A stretch of 64,000 bases of DNA from Shinisaurus crocodilurus (Eukaryota > Chordata > Lepidosauria > Squamata > Shinisauridae). The notes below the pieces were generated by a model, which saw only the letters and a list, made by a program, of their open reading frames with translations, made no database searches and was not told the origin of the DNA. The stretch is from NCBI GenBank assembly GCA_021292165.1, contig CM037879.1:283872272-283936271 (forward strand), given 5' to 3'. Below, piece by piece: positions 20,316 through 32,560 of this stretch (position 1 is its first letter; the number at the start of each line of letters is the position of its first letter). Made by a program: the position numbers and the translations under genes.

Positions 20316-22105
20316 ATATAACTCAACACAGTTTTGATGGAAGAAAGCCATCTCATGGTGAGACTCTTCTATCATCCCCATATCATCTGTTCTCATAATC
20401 CTATGAAAATAGTTGCCAGTACCTGTTCGGGAAGAATCTACTTCCCTACTACTTAACCTTTGGTTTCCTTTGGTTGTCTGCCAACAATGTTACACAGTTT
20501 CCATTTACTTATCTGATTATAAAAATAAGATTTTTCATTTGTAGAGCCCCATTTCCAGCTATGAGCTAGACTGCCAATAGACAGCTGTTAAAGCCCAAAG
20601 CCAAATCTCATTGTTGCCTATGCCTAAAGACTTTGACAATCCAGAGGAAATCCCTGGATCTCTAAGATGTTACACCAGGTGTAAATGGATTGAAATGGGA
20701 GCAGAGTCTGGCCCACGGTTTTGACAAAGACAGGCATTCTGTTTTACTGATGAGGAACACCTATGTGAATGCAATCGTGTAATTAGATCATGTTGATGGA
20801 TTTAATATGAATCTGGAGTTCTTTTTTTTCCTTTCCTCATGTACAAATTAGCCCAATTCTTTTCATTGTCTTTCTTAACTGCATCTGGGCAAACAACTGT
20901 TGAGTTAATGTTCCTTTTTGAATCTGGTTAGCTCCAGTTAGCAACAGGATACAGTTTGGTTGCTTGCTAACCTTTTTTCAGGTTGTTGTTTTTTAAAAGA
21001 ACGGCTTTGCTGGATCTGACAAAAAGCCCATCTAGCTTCCAATAATAGCCACCCAGATGCTTCTGGGAAGCTCAGTAGTCAAGCACAAAGGAACTGCTCT
21101 TTGTCACTAGAAATTGATATTTAGAGGTATAGGCCAGGAGCCAATGGGGCGCTTACACACTCCCACTGATTCTCCTGCACCCCGTAGATTCTCTTGCACG
21201 AGCTGCCCCCACAGCTTGTGCAATGGTGATTTAGTGCTTCCGAGGCAACTGGAAACAAGTGGAAATGCTTCTTTCTGGAAGGACGCAGAGCTTGCATAAG
21301 GGAGTTCTGCCAATCTGCCTCCTTCCAGAAACAAGCGTCTCCGCTCATTTGGGGGCTTCCTCTAGGAAATGCTAAATCTCCCTTGTGGAAGCCGTGGGTC
21401 CTGCTTGTGTAAAAATCCAAGCCAGAGAAGAACTAAAAAACCCTCACTTCCTCCCATGCACCCAGCCCAAACTAGTGCTCAGCTCAGCCAAAGTGGCTGC
21501 CCAAACGTAAGTTTTCCATTTGCAGGTGGCACATTTAGTGGGCAGATGGGCATTTTGATGATTCTCAGGCTGGGAGCTAAAATACTTCAAAGGGTTGAGG
21601 GCAGGAGGGGGGGTTGCTGTGTAGTGGGCTCCTTCTTGTTCTTTTACTGCCCCCCCTTTTTTTACTGTTGAAAAGCACCAGTTATAATGCTAGCAATAAA
21701 TGCATCAGGAAGTTGGTCATCTTATTTCCAATCCAGTTTACGTTTGCCTCCCTGAGCCTTCAAAACCCTCCCTCCTTGCACCTACCCGAGCCTTTCCCAG
21801 GATTCCCCAAGATTCCCAGACCATCCCAGGCTTTGTCATGTGCACTGCGCAGCTGGACACAACCACTCTCTGCTTGCATCAGCATCCATAATCACTGGTT
21901 AGATCAGGGTGCATGACTGCCCCTGAAGATACCTGCCATTTCCCCCTGGAACACAAAGGTTCCCAGATGTGCACCAACTTGAAGTTGCAGAGCCTCCTAT
22001 GCACATTCAATTGAGTCCATGAAAGAAGGAATCATAGACATGCCGTCTTCTCCCTTTGTGTGCTGAAAAGCTCTGCATAGGGCTTTAGCCTCTGCTTAAT
22101 GCAAG
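20316..22105. other. No recognised feature
   Basis: About 1.8 kb without any repeat or coding motif that I can name. Open frames near 21107-21916 overlap on both strands and lack motifs. Confidence 0.4.
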
Positions 22106-22109
22106 TGCC

Positions 22110-22860
22110 GCATTTTCTCGAATGAAACATAGAGTGTTCGAGGATCGGGATATTTGTAAGAAGACCAAAACACTGGTTTATGAAGCCATTGTATTACCAA
22201 CTTTATTGTATGTAACATGGACTATCTATAAACGTCACTTCCACCTCCTTGAAAGGTTTCATCAACGTTGCCTCCGGAAAATCCTGCAAATTACTTGGGA
22301 AGATAGGCGAACAAATGTCAGTGTACTGGAAGAAGCAAAGACTACTAGCATTGAAAAAATGATCGTTCAACGCCAACTTCAGTGGACCGGTCATGTTGTT
22401 CGAATGCCTGACTGCCGCCTCCCAAAGCAGTTACTTTACTCCCAACTCAAGGATGGAAAGCGGAATATCGGTGGTCAATATAAGAGGTTTAAAGATGTTC
22501 ATAAGGCTAATCTAAAAAAATGCAATATAAACATCGAAAACTGGGAAGCTCTGGCCCATGAACGATCTAAATGGAGGTTGGCCTTTCACAAAGGTTCCAT
22601 GGACTTTGAAGAAGCCCGAGTGCAAGGTGAAAGGGAGAAACGTGCTAAGCGAAAAGCACGTCAAATGAATCCTTTACAGGACCATCTTCTATCTGGTAAC
22701 CTGTGTCCTCACTGTGGGAAGCTGTGTGGATCTAGAATTGGCCTCCACAGTCACTTACGGACCCATCGCTAGAGTCTACACAATCTTCTTTAGAATCTCC
22801 TCCTTTTATCCCGGAAGACAATCTTACTCGGTCACGAGTGATCGCCTGATGATGATGATG
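22110..22860 (+). mobile_element. RTE-like LINE, 3' end
   Basis: The C-terminal coding part (22122-22772) is followed by a short 3' end that finishes ATCTTACTCGGTCACGAGTG then ATCGCCTG and a (ATG)n tail at about 22849-22861. The conserved terminus also occurs, inverted, inside the 5S SINE at 16993-17020. The element is heavily 5'-truncated. Confidence 0.75.
22122..22772 (+). pseudogene. Non-LTR ORF2 C-terminus ending in a C2H2 finger
   Basis: A 216-codon frame from the end of a LINE polyprotein. It shows KTLVYEAIVLPTLLY at the end of the polymerase region, then LLERFHQRCLRKILQITWED, LQWTGHVVRMPD, RLPKQLLYSQLKDGKR, a stretch rich in basic and acidic residues, and a terminal zinc finger CPHCGKLCGSRIGLHSHLRTH (C-x2-C-x12-H-x3-H). 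This order is seen in vertebrate RTE-like non-LTR elements, where the finger probably helps bind nucleic acid. A few residues seem to be missing after PTLLY. I am confident of a LINE C-terminus and less sure of the exact clade. The upstream polymerase motifs and endonuclease are absent. Confidence 0.8.
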
Positions 22861-22864
22861 AATG

Positions 22865-23348
22865 CTTCCACTGAAACATACTGAATGCTTTTTGCTGAAA
22901 TCAAGGGGACCTTTTTCTTTTCTTTTTTTAAGGGCTTTACTTTGGCTGGATCATGCCCAGAATTTGTCACTTCCATTTTCTTGTGTTTTTTTGTTTTTGT
23001 TTAATTAAGCCAAATAAATTACTCACGATGATTGCATTCATACTAAAAAATGTCTCAGGTTAAGGAGTTAAGTGCTGCTTAATTAATTACCTAAGGGAAG
23101 CAAGTGGGTATTTTTTAAAAAGAAAAATACTGAGAATAAGCTCACCTTTTAATCGTTAAATCAAAAATAGAACTGCTTTAAAATGTGCATGGGGCCCAGT
23201 GGAGAAATGGAAAGGGAAATCACAGGTCATAATTTCTGTCCAATGAGAATACCTTTTGCAACCTGTCGGGGTTTCCATTTGGGTTAGTCAGAAACGTGCA
23301 TCCTCGTACTCGCCTGGAATAGCATAAATCAGTAGCAGCTGGACAGAA
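22865..23348. other. No recognised repeat; AT-rich
   Basis: Includes TTAATTAATTA near 23080. No repeat or coding motif seen. Confidence 0.4.
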
Positions 23349-23349
23349 T

Positions 23350-23478
23350 ACTTCCAGCCTTCTTCAACCTGGTGCCCTCCAGTTTGGATTGCAACTCCCA
23401 TAATTCCCAGCCAGCAAGGCCCATGACTGACTGCGAATTATTGGAGTTGCAGTCCAACACATCTGGAAGGTACTTTAG
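23350..23478. mobile_element. Foldback hAT-like MITE, family B, diverged
   Basis: TTCTTCAACCTGGTGCCCTC at the left and GGAGTTGCAGTCCAACACAT at the right. Confidence 0.65.
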
Positions 23479-23484
23479 TTGAAA

Positions 23485-23640
23485 GCCTTAAGAGCATAAG
23501 AAGAGCAACACTGGTTCATACCTAAGGTCTGCCCAGTCCCCAGCATTCTGTGTCCAGATGTCTTCTGGAAATCCTTTCGCAGAGCAGGGAAGACAGCAGC
23601 CAATTGCTGTTGCATGTCCTGTGACAGGTGAGACATTTGG
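23485..23640 (-). mobile_element. CR1-like LINE 3' fragment
   Basis: TAAGAGCATAAGAAGAGCAA then CCCAGTCCCCAGCATTCTG resemble the start of the copies at 47268 and 55172. The rest is strongly diverged. Confidence 0.55.
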
Positions 23641-24060
23641 TTCAGTTTGTTTTTGACCGGAATTTACCCAATTCACAACTCCCGGAACGAAGTGTGGACC
23701 TGAATGCAATCTGCAGCCCGAAGTCCATACATTTACTGAGCTTGCAATGTAATTTGTGCAACGACAAAGATGCATTCGAAAAAATGCATACATTTGAAAA
23801 ATGAGCACATACATGCTTTAGTTAATGGGAGAAAATAGGTCCATTTTAAAAAAAAATATGTGACAATTGATGTGTACGTTTGGAAAGAATGTGCACAAAA
23901 ATGCACACAGAATTTTCATGCAGAAAAGTAAAAAAAAAAAAAAAGGAGAAGCAAAAGCTTACAATCTGATATGGACATGAGTCAGAATGAGCTTTGAGGT
24001 GGAAATTGTAGTCCCTCGAAAAGCTTGGGCTTTGCTGATTTGCACATGCACATCCCTATT
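23641..24060 (-). repeat. TAGGGATG-ended AT-rich repeat
   Basis: Its right edge reads TTTGCACATGCACATCCCTA, the complement of the TAGGGATGTGCA terminus typical of this group. The inside has AAAATGCATACATTTG and AATGTGCACAAAAATGCAC subrepeats. Confidence 0.55.
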
Positions 24061-24569
24061 AAATGCAGCATGTTGCTAGTGCCTTGAAGATTCCATTTAG
24101 CTATCATGGCTATAAAAAATAATAATAATAATTGATAAACCTATTCCTCTATGAAATCATCAAATAATTTTGAAAATCCTTTTTTTAAAAGAGCTTTTCT
24201 GGTCTATGCCAGCAGCGGCTCTTATGCACTGGTGTCAATCTAAGATGCGTTTGCACATTTTGGCCCCACAATACTGCCGTGTTGGCAGCAGCTTTTGCTG
24301 AGCTCCTGTTTCAGTCAATTTGTTAACAGGGTTGACGCTAAGCATGTGTGCTTATTTTTGGCACTGGGCTCTGGAAAATGAGCTCTCCCAAAGCCCACTC
24401 ACACTTTCCAACCATTAGGCACCATGAGCGGGCGTGCGCATTCTACACCTCTAGGAATGATCGCTCCGGGGAGCTACACATCTTATTTGCCAGCGGATAC
24501 GGTGTTGAAACCTCAAAGACCTGGTGTCCATCATAAGCCCTGTGCAGCTGACAATCAGATGTAAATCAA
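24061..24569. other. No recognised feature
   Basis: Short (AAT)n run near 24115. No coding motif. Confidence 0.4.
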
Positions 24570-24690
24570 CATGTCGTAGAGATGGACCTGATCTGTCAAT
24601 TTCAGTTTCTCATTTTGCCAATCTTAAATTCAGTTTGTCTCGAACTTTGAGAATTTCTCCAGTCTTTAGACTGGTTCCTCCGGAACTTCG

Positions 24691-24722
<32 letters not shown>

Positions 24723-25015
24723 ACTGTTTGCATGAAGCTTTTTTGTACACATCTCCCCAGTCCATGTATTTTTGTATGTGTTTTTCCCCTCTAACGTACA
24801 CATCTTTGCAAGCAATTTTCCTCCTATAATGCATTGTAATCTTATTTTCTCTAATATACGCATCTTTGTATGCATTGGGGGGGGGGATTGGACAACTCCA
24901 CTACAAAATGTGGAGAACGGCACATGTCTGATGTTTCAGTTCAAAAGTGCAAAATTAGGTAAGTTCTCATTAAAATTCAAACCGGACAAATTTCTCCCCC
25001 ATCTCTAGGAGAGCA
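24570..25015 (+). repeat. TAGAGATG-ended AT-rich repeat
   Basis: Begins TAGAGATGGACCTGATC and ends TTTCTCCCCCATCTCTA, giving a short inverted terminus. Internal words repeat those at 17195-17600. An (AT)n run sits at 24691-24716. No target duplication found. Confidence 0.6.
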
Positions 25016-25289
25016 GGACCATTAACCATGCCCCACCCTGATCTTCCAGCCAGGCATTGATGGACTCCCTGTGCAGAGGAAACCTTCAGCGTGTGGAGCC
25101 TGAGGGCAGGGCTTGTCAGCATGATCCTACGCCTTCCTCAATGCATTGATGCACTGCCAGTTGTCATCAGCACAGAGCTAAGAATTCTGCAGATTGAACC
25201 AAGAGACCTCCAGGTCTGAAGCTCTGACCTACTGTAAACACATTATTGGTAAATGAACCAGTGATGGTCTGCATTTGCAATGGTATATG

Positions 25290-25435
25290 CAGTGCTTTTT
25301 TTCTGGAGAAAAAGGTACCGGAACTCTTGGATTACATTTCCTCGGGAGTAGATGGCGATTAAATTGTAATGCAATTAATAGAAGAAAAGGTGCTGGAACT
25401 CAGTTCCGGTGAGTTCCACCAGAAAAAAAGCCCTG
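25290..25435. mobile_element. hAT MITE, CAGTGCTTTTTTTCTGG terminus
   Basis: A 146-bp element with a 17-bp terminal inverted repeat (CAGTGCTTTTTTTCTGG and CCAGAAAAAAAGCCCTG, one mismatch) and a perfect 8-bp duplication GGTATATG (25282-25289 and 25436-25443). It is a family distinct from the foldbacks. Confidence 0.93.
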
Positions 25436-25723
25436 GGTATATGCACCTATTGGCGTGTTGTATGAATAATAAATACTAGTGCTAGTGGTCCTACTATGGA
25501 AGAAATCAAACAGTAGCATGAAACCAGCTCTACCGAAATGCTAACACTGCTAACACATACACTGCAGTATCTACAGCTGTAGCCAGCTGGTGTTGTTTCT
25601 GATGCATCACCTTATCAGAAGCAGTTGTTATATAGTTTAGGCAGTAGGTGGCACTGGGCCTAGTTTAATTTTTATAGGGATGGACAAGTCTCCATTCTAG
25701 TTTGCTCTAGGAGTGTGCTCTAG

Positions 25724-26095
25724 GGGTGGGCAATTCTCCGGGATCCAACCCACCTCCGGCTCAGCGGAAGTGGGGGCGCACCATGCCACTCATTGGACTT
25801 CTGGTTTCCCAGCGGGCTGCTGTTTATGTAGAAAATGCCTTAAGATACATCAAAAGCAGCCACAATTTGCGCAAGTTAAATTGCAGCCGGTTTTGGCATA
25901 TCTTAAGGCATTTTCTACTTAAACAGCAGCCCACCAGGAACCCGGAAGTTACTTTCCAGGCTCGACTCAGGAGAACGCAAGTTGAGCCGGGGAAGGAGGT
26001 AAGCGAGATGGAGTTGGGGGGGGGGGTCGAGCCCAGCCAATCTGCAGAATGTCCACCCACCCACCCCTGAACGAAATCCTCGCACATCTCTAGAA
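25724..26095. mobile_element. hAT-like nonautonomous element with long internal hairpin
   Basis: Ends CTAGGGGTGGGCA and TCGCACATCTCTAG suggest inverted termini. Inside, 25796-25855 pairs with 25891-25950 (GGGCTGCTGTTTATGTAG with its complement). The loop CCACAATTTGCGCAA also occurs in the related element at 41355. No clear target duplication. Confidence 0.55.
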
Positions 26096-26487
26096 CTTTG
26101 CCTGTTTGGTTCTTGTTGGGAAGAGACAAGAACTCCAAGTTCTGTTGTCTCAGCTTCTTGGCTGACACCCTCCAACAACTGATGGATAAAAAGAAGGACA
26201 TGCTTGTCACGGTCCAATTCATAGTCCAAGAATCACTTTGCCAATCCCAAGGACTCCTAAAGGCTCCCCCAGTTCCGTATATTCTTTCCCTCTGCAATTG
26301 CTTCTCCTCCACCGATTGAAAAGCCAGCCAAGGAGAATGATGATTCTATTGATAAAAAAATATACTAGAAAAAAATGTAATTGTCCTACAATAACTTATC
26401 AACAGCTTAAAACGCACCTCAAGCAGCTGCAGGGTACGCACACGGGCAGGCTGTGTACTTCATGGTTACATGCTTGTGCACTTAGGG

Positions 26488-26623
26488 GCAGTGTTTCTCA
26501 ACCTTGGGTCCCCAGATGTTTTTGGCCTACAACTCCCAGCATGCCCCAGCCAGCTATGCTGGCTGGGGCATGCTGGGAGTTGTAGGCCAAAAACATCTGG
26601 GGACCCAAGGTTGAGAAACACTG
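26488..26623. mobile_element. Foldback hAT-like MITE, family A (copy 4)
   Basis: Terminus CAGTGTTTCTCAACC, near-perfect arms, and an 8-bp duplication ACTTAGGG (26480-26487 and 26624-26631). Confidence 0.92.
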
Positions 26624-26639
26624 ACTTAGGGACAAGATG

Positions 26640-28380
26640 TAGCCACCTCCCACTGAAACTCCATCCACTCACTTTGTACCAGTAAGGGTACCAAACATGT
26701 GACGGGGTCCTCTTGAATATCCGTGGCTAGTCCTACCCCCTGGCCTAGATGTCCCTGATGGTCACATGCCCCAGTCATTGGATTGGTGTCAGTCTGAAGA
26801 GGGCCTCCATGTGAGCAGATGTATGCATTTCAAGCTCCTTCCTTGATACATGAACCCAGATCTAGCGGGGAGCATTCCTGAAAGTCCCTTCATACATTCA
26901 GTATCCACAGATACCAAACGACTGAACATGGCTTCAGGAGATTTAGGGCACTGAACCAGGGCAGTGCGGATTTCTTTGACATCCTACTTACCAGGGGATT
27001 CTAGCAGAAAATAGGGTCTATCTCTGGAGAATGGGACATTTGGGGGGGGGAGGAAGAGATAGGTAAGCTCTCCCAAGCCCACCTCAGGTTAATTTGTGGG
27101 AGGGGGAGCCAGAAGAACCCAGGTCATTTTTTTGAGCCAATATGAGATAGAGAAGAATTTGGGGATTTTAGAAGTTTGCCTTTTTACTGAGGTAGGCTTT
27201 TCAAAGCCGCCACAGACAGACACATACAATTTGGAAGAACTCCGCTAATTTTTCTGAGCCAATTGGAGGCAGGGAAGACTCCAGGGTCTTTAAAAACCCT
27301 CCTTTCCTTTGAGGCAGGCTTTCATAAACCCCCAATGTTCTTGTTTGACCCCAAACTCTGAAGATGTTCTCCAGCATTTTTAATTGCAGCGTATACAAGC
27401 ATACATCTTCTGGGAGGTCCTTGGAGCTACAGATGTTAAGGCCCTTGCCCATAACATTCACATATGTAGCATCACCATGAACATTGATGGGGCAGCATTT
27501 TATTGATATTCATATATCAATGTTTTTTTTAATCACCCAAGGCAGTGTACCATAAAATACATAACACTAGATACTAGTACTACTACCAATAATTATAAAA
27601 AATACTGTACCACCCACACTGCACATATAGCTGCGATGTTTCACCTCAAACACACATCCAGTTAAATGTGAGTTTGAAGCCGAAATGCCAGTGCTATTTG
27701 CATATTTATTCACAGCCCATTAAATTCACTTAAAAGGCAAGATTATTTTTTTCTCTCTGTCTCTTCCCCCCCACCCCACCCTCAATGACAAAAGCAAAGA
27801 AACAGCCGGGTTTAGGCAAACACACCACCCGGCCATCTAATATGCCATCAAAATGGCCCTTCTTACACAGATAAACCTTTTATCTCTCTTTCCCAGATTC
27901 TAATCAGGGGTTCAGTTTGCATGTATCTTTTGTTACTGGAGCAACCAATCCAACTGGGAGTCTCTCTGCCCTGGGAAAGAAACTCATTTTGACCCATTTC
28001 AGTCTCTGTCAATTAAAAAAAAGGGGGGAAAAATCTTTGTACATTTACATATTGGCTTTTTGTTGTGTTGTGTTATCAGTGTCTGCAAAGGTGGTTGGTT
28101 TATTTTTAAGAGAAGGGACAGTGTCAAAGATAAAGACAAACCCATTCATATATATTTTACAGATGTTGTAAAAAAAAAAAAAAAGGAGGGGTAATTTGGA
28201 ATTCAGATGTTGGGATTTATAGCACTGTTATTGACTGGAATGACTGGTATTGCTCAGAACAACAATAAAGCAAATAGAATAAAATACCCACTCATTATAT
28301 AATGTTATATCAACTTAAAGGGCAGCATCTGATCCTGCTGCTGCATCTCAGCTAGTTCTGTTGCTCCAGCAGAATGGATC
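26640..28380. other. No recognised gene; mostly unique-looking
   Basis: The segment 27480-27560 may hold a decayed LINE 3' end (AATCACCCAAGGCAGTGTACC). The segment 27630-27940 is AT-rich and non-repetitive, with an ATTTGCAT octamer near 27698. No coding motif. Confidence 0.4.
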
Positions 28381-28524
28381 ACTAGTGCAACAGTTTCACA
28401 ACAACCCTGTGAGGTAGGTTAGGCTGAGAACATGACTGTCCCAGTCACCCAGTCTAAAGGTTCTAAAAGCCTTTAGAACTAAACAGGGATTTGAACCTTG
28501 GTTTCAACAGTCTAAGTCCAACCC

Positions 28525-28775
28525 AAAATTTTATTTATTTATTTATTTATTTATTTTTATACCCCGCCTTTTTTCCTGCAAGGAACCCAAGGCGGCTTAC
28601 ATAATCCTCCTCCTCCTCCATTTTATCCTCACAACAACCCTGTGAGGTAGGTTAGGCTGAGAGTCAGTGACTGGCCCAAAGTCACCCAGTGAGTTTCATG
28701 GCTGAGCGGGGACTAGAACCCGGATCTCCCGAGTCCCAGTCCAAACACTCTCACCACTACGCCACACTGGCTTAC
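28525..28775 (-). mobile_element. Sauria-type SINE, nearly complete
   Basis: Begins at the left with the (TTTA)n complement of the tail and TATACCCCGCC, then CAAGGCGGCTTACATAATCC, CCTGTGAGGTAGGTTAGGC, and the tRNA-like head at the right (CACTCTCACCACTACGCCAC). A small extra fragment of the same body lies at 28385-28436. Confidence 0.9.
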
Positions 28776-28789
28776 AGTCTTATGGGGTG

Positions 28790-29420
28790 GGCACCCCTTG
28801 ACAACCACATGCATTGCTTAATGTGTGAAGCACATAATGAACATTGCTCTTTTCACACCTGCGCTGCCATTCTATGCTTTACAGCTGATTGATTCTACAT
28901 TCCTGGTACGTTAGACCAAACAAACAGACCATGTGCATGCTCACCCCCACCTCTTTAAAAAAAAGAAAAGAAAGGATGCTGCAGTGGCCAGCATCAACAC
29001 CGGTCGGCCTTTGTATGCCCATGCCGGTCCAGGAGCCTAACCACACTGGCTTAACCCTAGCCGGCAGCGTTCACCTAAGCAAGAAAAACTCAGAGCGCTC
29101 TCAGGAAATGCTCGCGGAATGTTTGCCGTGTTTAAACTTTATATCCATGCTGCCTGTGAATGGGATGTCCACATGGCCAAGCACACCAGAACATTGCATG
29201 AGACATGGAACAACGATTGGACACAATTCCTCGGTGCACCAGTACTTGCATCTCCTGTTTACACTTTACAAATACAAAACATAGCAGCATATTGTAGCTG
29301 GAAGTTCTCTTACTGCCCATAACTAAGCTTTAGGAGAGGCATTCAGCCTTTTAGAAGGGGAGGGGACTGCACAAATCTAGGAAACCAACAAATACTTGGT
29401 GGTTGGAGGAAAGAGGATGG
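28790..29420. other. No recognised feature
   Basis: Open frame 28889-29284 has no motif. (TG)n at 29424-29446 follows. Confidence 0.4.
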
Positions 29421-29564
29421 GACCGGCGTGTGTGTGTGTGTGTGTGGCTACCTGGAGGGATGGATTGGCACCCTGGGAAGGCTGGATTTGGCCCAGAGCC
29501 TGGTGTTCCCCATCCCTGATTTATACATTTCCTGGGGGATTCACATAAAGTGGGTCTTAGGCTT

Positions 29565-29566
<2 letters not shown>

Positions 29567-29655
<89 letters not shown>

Positions 29656-29669
29656 AGAGAAAGAGAGAT
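29567..29669 (+). repeat. Compound (TG)n-(AG)n microsatellite
   Basis: TG units to 29595, then about 26 AG units, then GAAAGA-interrupted AG. Open frames across it on both strands are artefacts. Confidence 0.97.
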
Positions 29670-29774
29670 AATAGGTTTGCCATGTGTTTTGCCTGGCGCA
29701 AAATTAGCACAGTCGAACAATTTGGGAGATGCCTTGAAGTTAAATGAAGACACAGAAAGATAAAGAAAGATTGT

Positions 29775-30080
29775 GTGATTTTTCTTCTTCAAGCTGCTTG
29801 GGCGGAAAAAAAATTAGCTAGCCGTTGGAAAGGAACCCAGCTGCCTACACAGAATCAGTGGTACCCACAATTATGGAAACTGGCTTTGAGGGACAAGTTA
29901 ACGCAAGGGATACATGCAGCCAATGGTCTCACGCAATCAGATTCCTTCATGGAAAGGTGGTACCCATCATCATTTCACATATTCATAAAGAGTCTTCAGC
30001 TAGACTTTTTACTAAAAGTCATAAACAATTTGGGACATGATCCACCTACCTTGGAACATTTTCATTTTGCCAGGTCCTGA
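29775..30080 (+). pseudogene. Possible L1-type ORF2 C-terminal remnant
   Basis: The frame starts with AAWAEKKLASRWKGTQLPT, then WYPQLWKLALRDKLT and FMERWYPSSF. This recalls the tail of L1-type ORF2 proteins (aaK.liA..WK...P....W......d..t), and the equivalent part of the L1 at 60430-60520 reads LTAGRLMIARKWK. Only about 60 residues support this and no upstream motif is seen. It could also be chance similarity in tryptophan- and lysine-rich sequence. Confidence 0.45.
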
Positions 30081-30149
30081 TATGAGACTTGAATTTTCTC
30101 TGATGATGCTTAAGCGCACAAGTTTGCTTTGTTGCACTGTGATGATATG

Positions 30150-30152
<3 letters not shown>

Positions 30153-30194
<42 letters not shown>
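30153..30194 (+). repeat. (CT)n microsatellite
   Basis: About 21 CT units. Confidence 0.97.
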
Positions 30195-30196
<2 letters not shown>

Positions 30197-30710
30197 AAAA
30201 TATGAAGGCAAGATAGATTTAAAAAAATAGTTTAAATGAAAAGAAAAATGAATTTCCAGTGACTAATTGTATGCCCCATCTATACTAATGGGGTCCTTTG
30301 CTTCATTTGGATGGATCACATGCTGTATCTCATTGGTCTATCTGTCTAGCCAACATATTCACTGCTGACTTACTGTGCTCACAAAATGCTGCAATGAATT
30401 AGTCTTTAAGGTGCCATAAGACAATTGCAGGGGGGTGGTGGTGGTGGAATTTTGCTATGTAGTGAGATTGCTTTAAAACTCATTTGATCTACTGAAAGAA
30501 CTCTGAGAATAGTAGTTCTGTAAGAGGAACCGGGGTACCAAACAGGAAATGGTTGGCAAGCTTCCTTAACTACAATTTCCAGGCTTCTTTGGGGGAAGTC
30601 TGGAATATGAAACTGATATATTTCTGCAATGAAGATAAAATTGCCCAAACATTTTGCAAACATTTTAATCAGCAGTGGATAGGAAAAATCAGTTTACTTG
30701 GTTCTAGGAT
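30195..30710. other. No recognised feature
   Basis: No repeat or coding motif seen. Confidence 0.4.
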
Positions 30711-30713
30711 TGA

Positions 30714-30765
30714 ACCAGTGTGGTGTAGTGGTGAGAGTGTTGGACTGGGACTCGGGCAGTCAGAG
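30714..30765 (+). mobile_element. Sauria-type SINE head only
   Basis: CCAGTGTGGTGTAGTGGTGA then GAGTGTTGGACTGGGACTCG is the 5' tRNA-like head. The remainder of the SINE is absent. Confidence 0.8.
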
Positions 30766-30799
30766 AGTTCAAGCTTGTTGGATCTATTTAGTAAGTTAC

Positions 30800-32110
30800 T
30801 AGAACCCTGAGATCCACCAACCAGAGCCTAGTGCAGAAGACATGCACCTAGAATTAAAGAATTCAAAGCCCAGGAACTTGTTTTGGGAACCAGAACTGAA
30901 CAGAGCTCACAGTCCTTCCACACACAAAAATGCCACTCCTGTTTATCCTTCTTCATTTCAGCAGTATAATAGTTTAGGACAGGGGAGAGTCATTTGTTGC
31001 TGCTATTCTAAAACAATTGGGAGTCAGAAAATCCTTGGTGATCTACTGCAAATCACCCAGATATCTACCCTTCTGCCCACCCCTGCTCTATATTACAAAG
31101 AGAGGGTAAAAATAGAAGAAAAAGATGGAAATGGAACTAAATAAATAGCACTAGTGTTGTTTGTGTGTGTGTTTAAATGCTTTTTAAGTGCAGAAATCCT
31201 CTCCCGTAGTCCTAATGTAAGTCTGGAAGCAGAGGGAAACTTGATGAAGAAAATGCACAAACAGGGGTTCACACTTCACATCTGGCCAGCCTTCTCTGCA
31301 AGAATCCAAAGAACATTCCTGGATCCAACCAATGTTTAGCCTAAAATCTGGGCTTGGATGCAAAGCAACAAAGAAACAAAGGTCCTTTGATTTTGGAAAT
31401 TATTTCAGCCTCTGAGCTAGCAGAGGATGCTAAGGCGATTAAACAGCCACTGTTTCAGTTTCAACTTAAAGACTACTGGCCAGCCAGAAAATTACTCTGT
31501 TATTTTTGATTCTAAATCATATCAAAAGATGGATATGATGTGACTGTATCAGTCATTGCCACGCTAAAAATATTGGACAAGGATCCAAAAAGCTGTCAAA
31601 ACTGTAAATGCCCAGTGTATGAAGTCAGACAAAAGTATATATTTGACATCTTTTTAAGGGTGGGAGCAGAATTAATGGTTTCCCCATTTTCCAGCTTTTT
31701 AAAAAATGCATTATTATTAGAATGATAACTCTGTCTTAGCCCATTAAAGGAAATTCTCCCCTGATCAGGCATTGCACGCAGCGTGAATAAATAAACAGTA
31801 TCAGTTTGATGTTGAGAATCTATAAAGCAAAATGTTTATTTCTCCTTTTTAGGGGAAAAAGGCAGCTTTTTTCAGGCTTTCTTCCTGAGTTTTACTATTG
31901 CTTCAGAATAAATAGATTTGGGAATGGGGGTAGAGGAGAAGGACAGAAATGAAGAAACAAATATTAGAAATATTTAAAATAATTTCAGTTTCAGCAGTCA
32001 ACAAATATACCAAAGGAGAACCAAAACGAGAGAGAGAGAAGTATCAGAAACAATTGATCTCCCTTGGTTTTACTGTTTTTATACTTTGAAAATGATGGAG
32101 GGATAAATAT
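30800..32110. other. No recognised feature
   Basis: AT-rich unique-looking sequence without motif. Confidence 0.4.
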
Positions 32111-32114
32111 GTTT

Positions 32115-32560
32115 TTTCAAAACAAAAAAAGCAAACAAATGTTTATATTCTACTTTTCCAAAATATTCAAGGCAGCTAACAAAGAAATACAATACAGAGG
32201 CAGTTTTAAAACAACATACAATCAAGATGCAATAAAACACTAAAAGATCACGACATAAAAAAGAGCAGCAAAAATCAGTGGATAAAAGCATAAGAACAGA
32301 GGTAAAAATCCATCAGCCAATGTTCACTAAAATCACTAACAACCAGAAGTGTTCCACTCTGGCAAGAGACCATCAGAGAATGAATAAGATCTCTCTGGGC
32401 CAGATAGACAGACAGATAATTCTATGAACTAGCCCAGGTGTTGAGATCTTCCAAACAGGCCCTTCTCTGTTGGTCACATGTGTTGGACAGGAACCCTAGA
32501 GAAGACCTTTTCAGTGGCTTCAGAATTCCCTACCAAAGAAGGCTTGTCTAGCCCCCCTTC
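32115..32560 (-). mobile_element. Decayed LINE 3' region (L2-like)
   Basis: TTCTACTTTTCCAAAATATT followed by CAAGGCAGCTAACAAAG is the 3'-end style of L2-like elements. Further right, AACAGGCCCTTCTCTGTTGG and CCTTTTCAGTGGCTTCAG fit the C-terminal coding region on the minus strand, without any open frame. Confidence 0.5.

Noticed and set aside
29428..29792. Open frames with long RE or SL repeats
   Set aside because: Both are translations of the (TG)n-(AG)n microsatellite.
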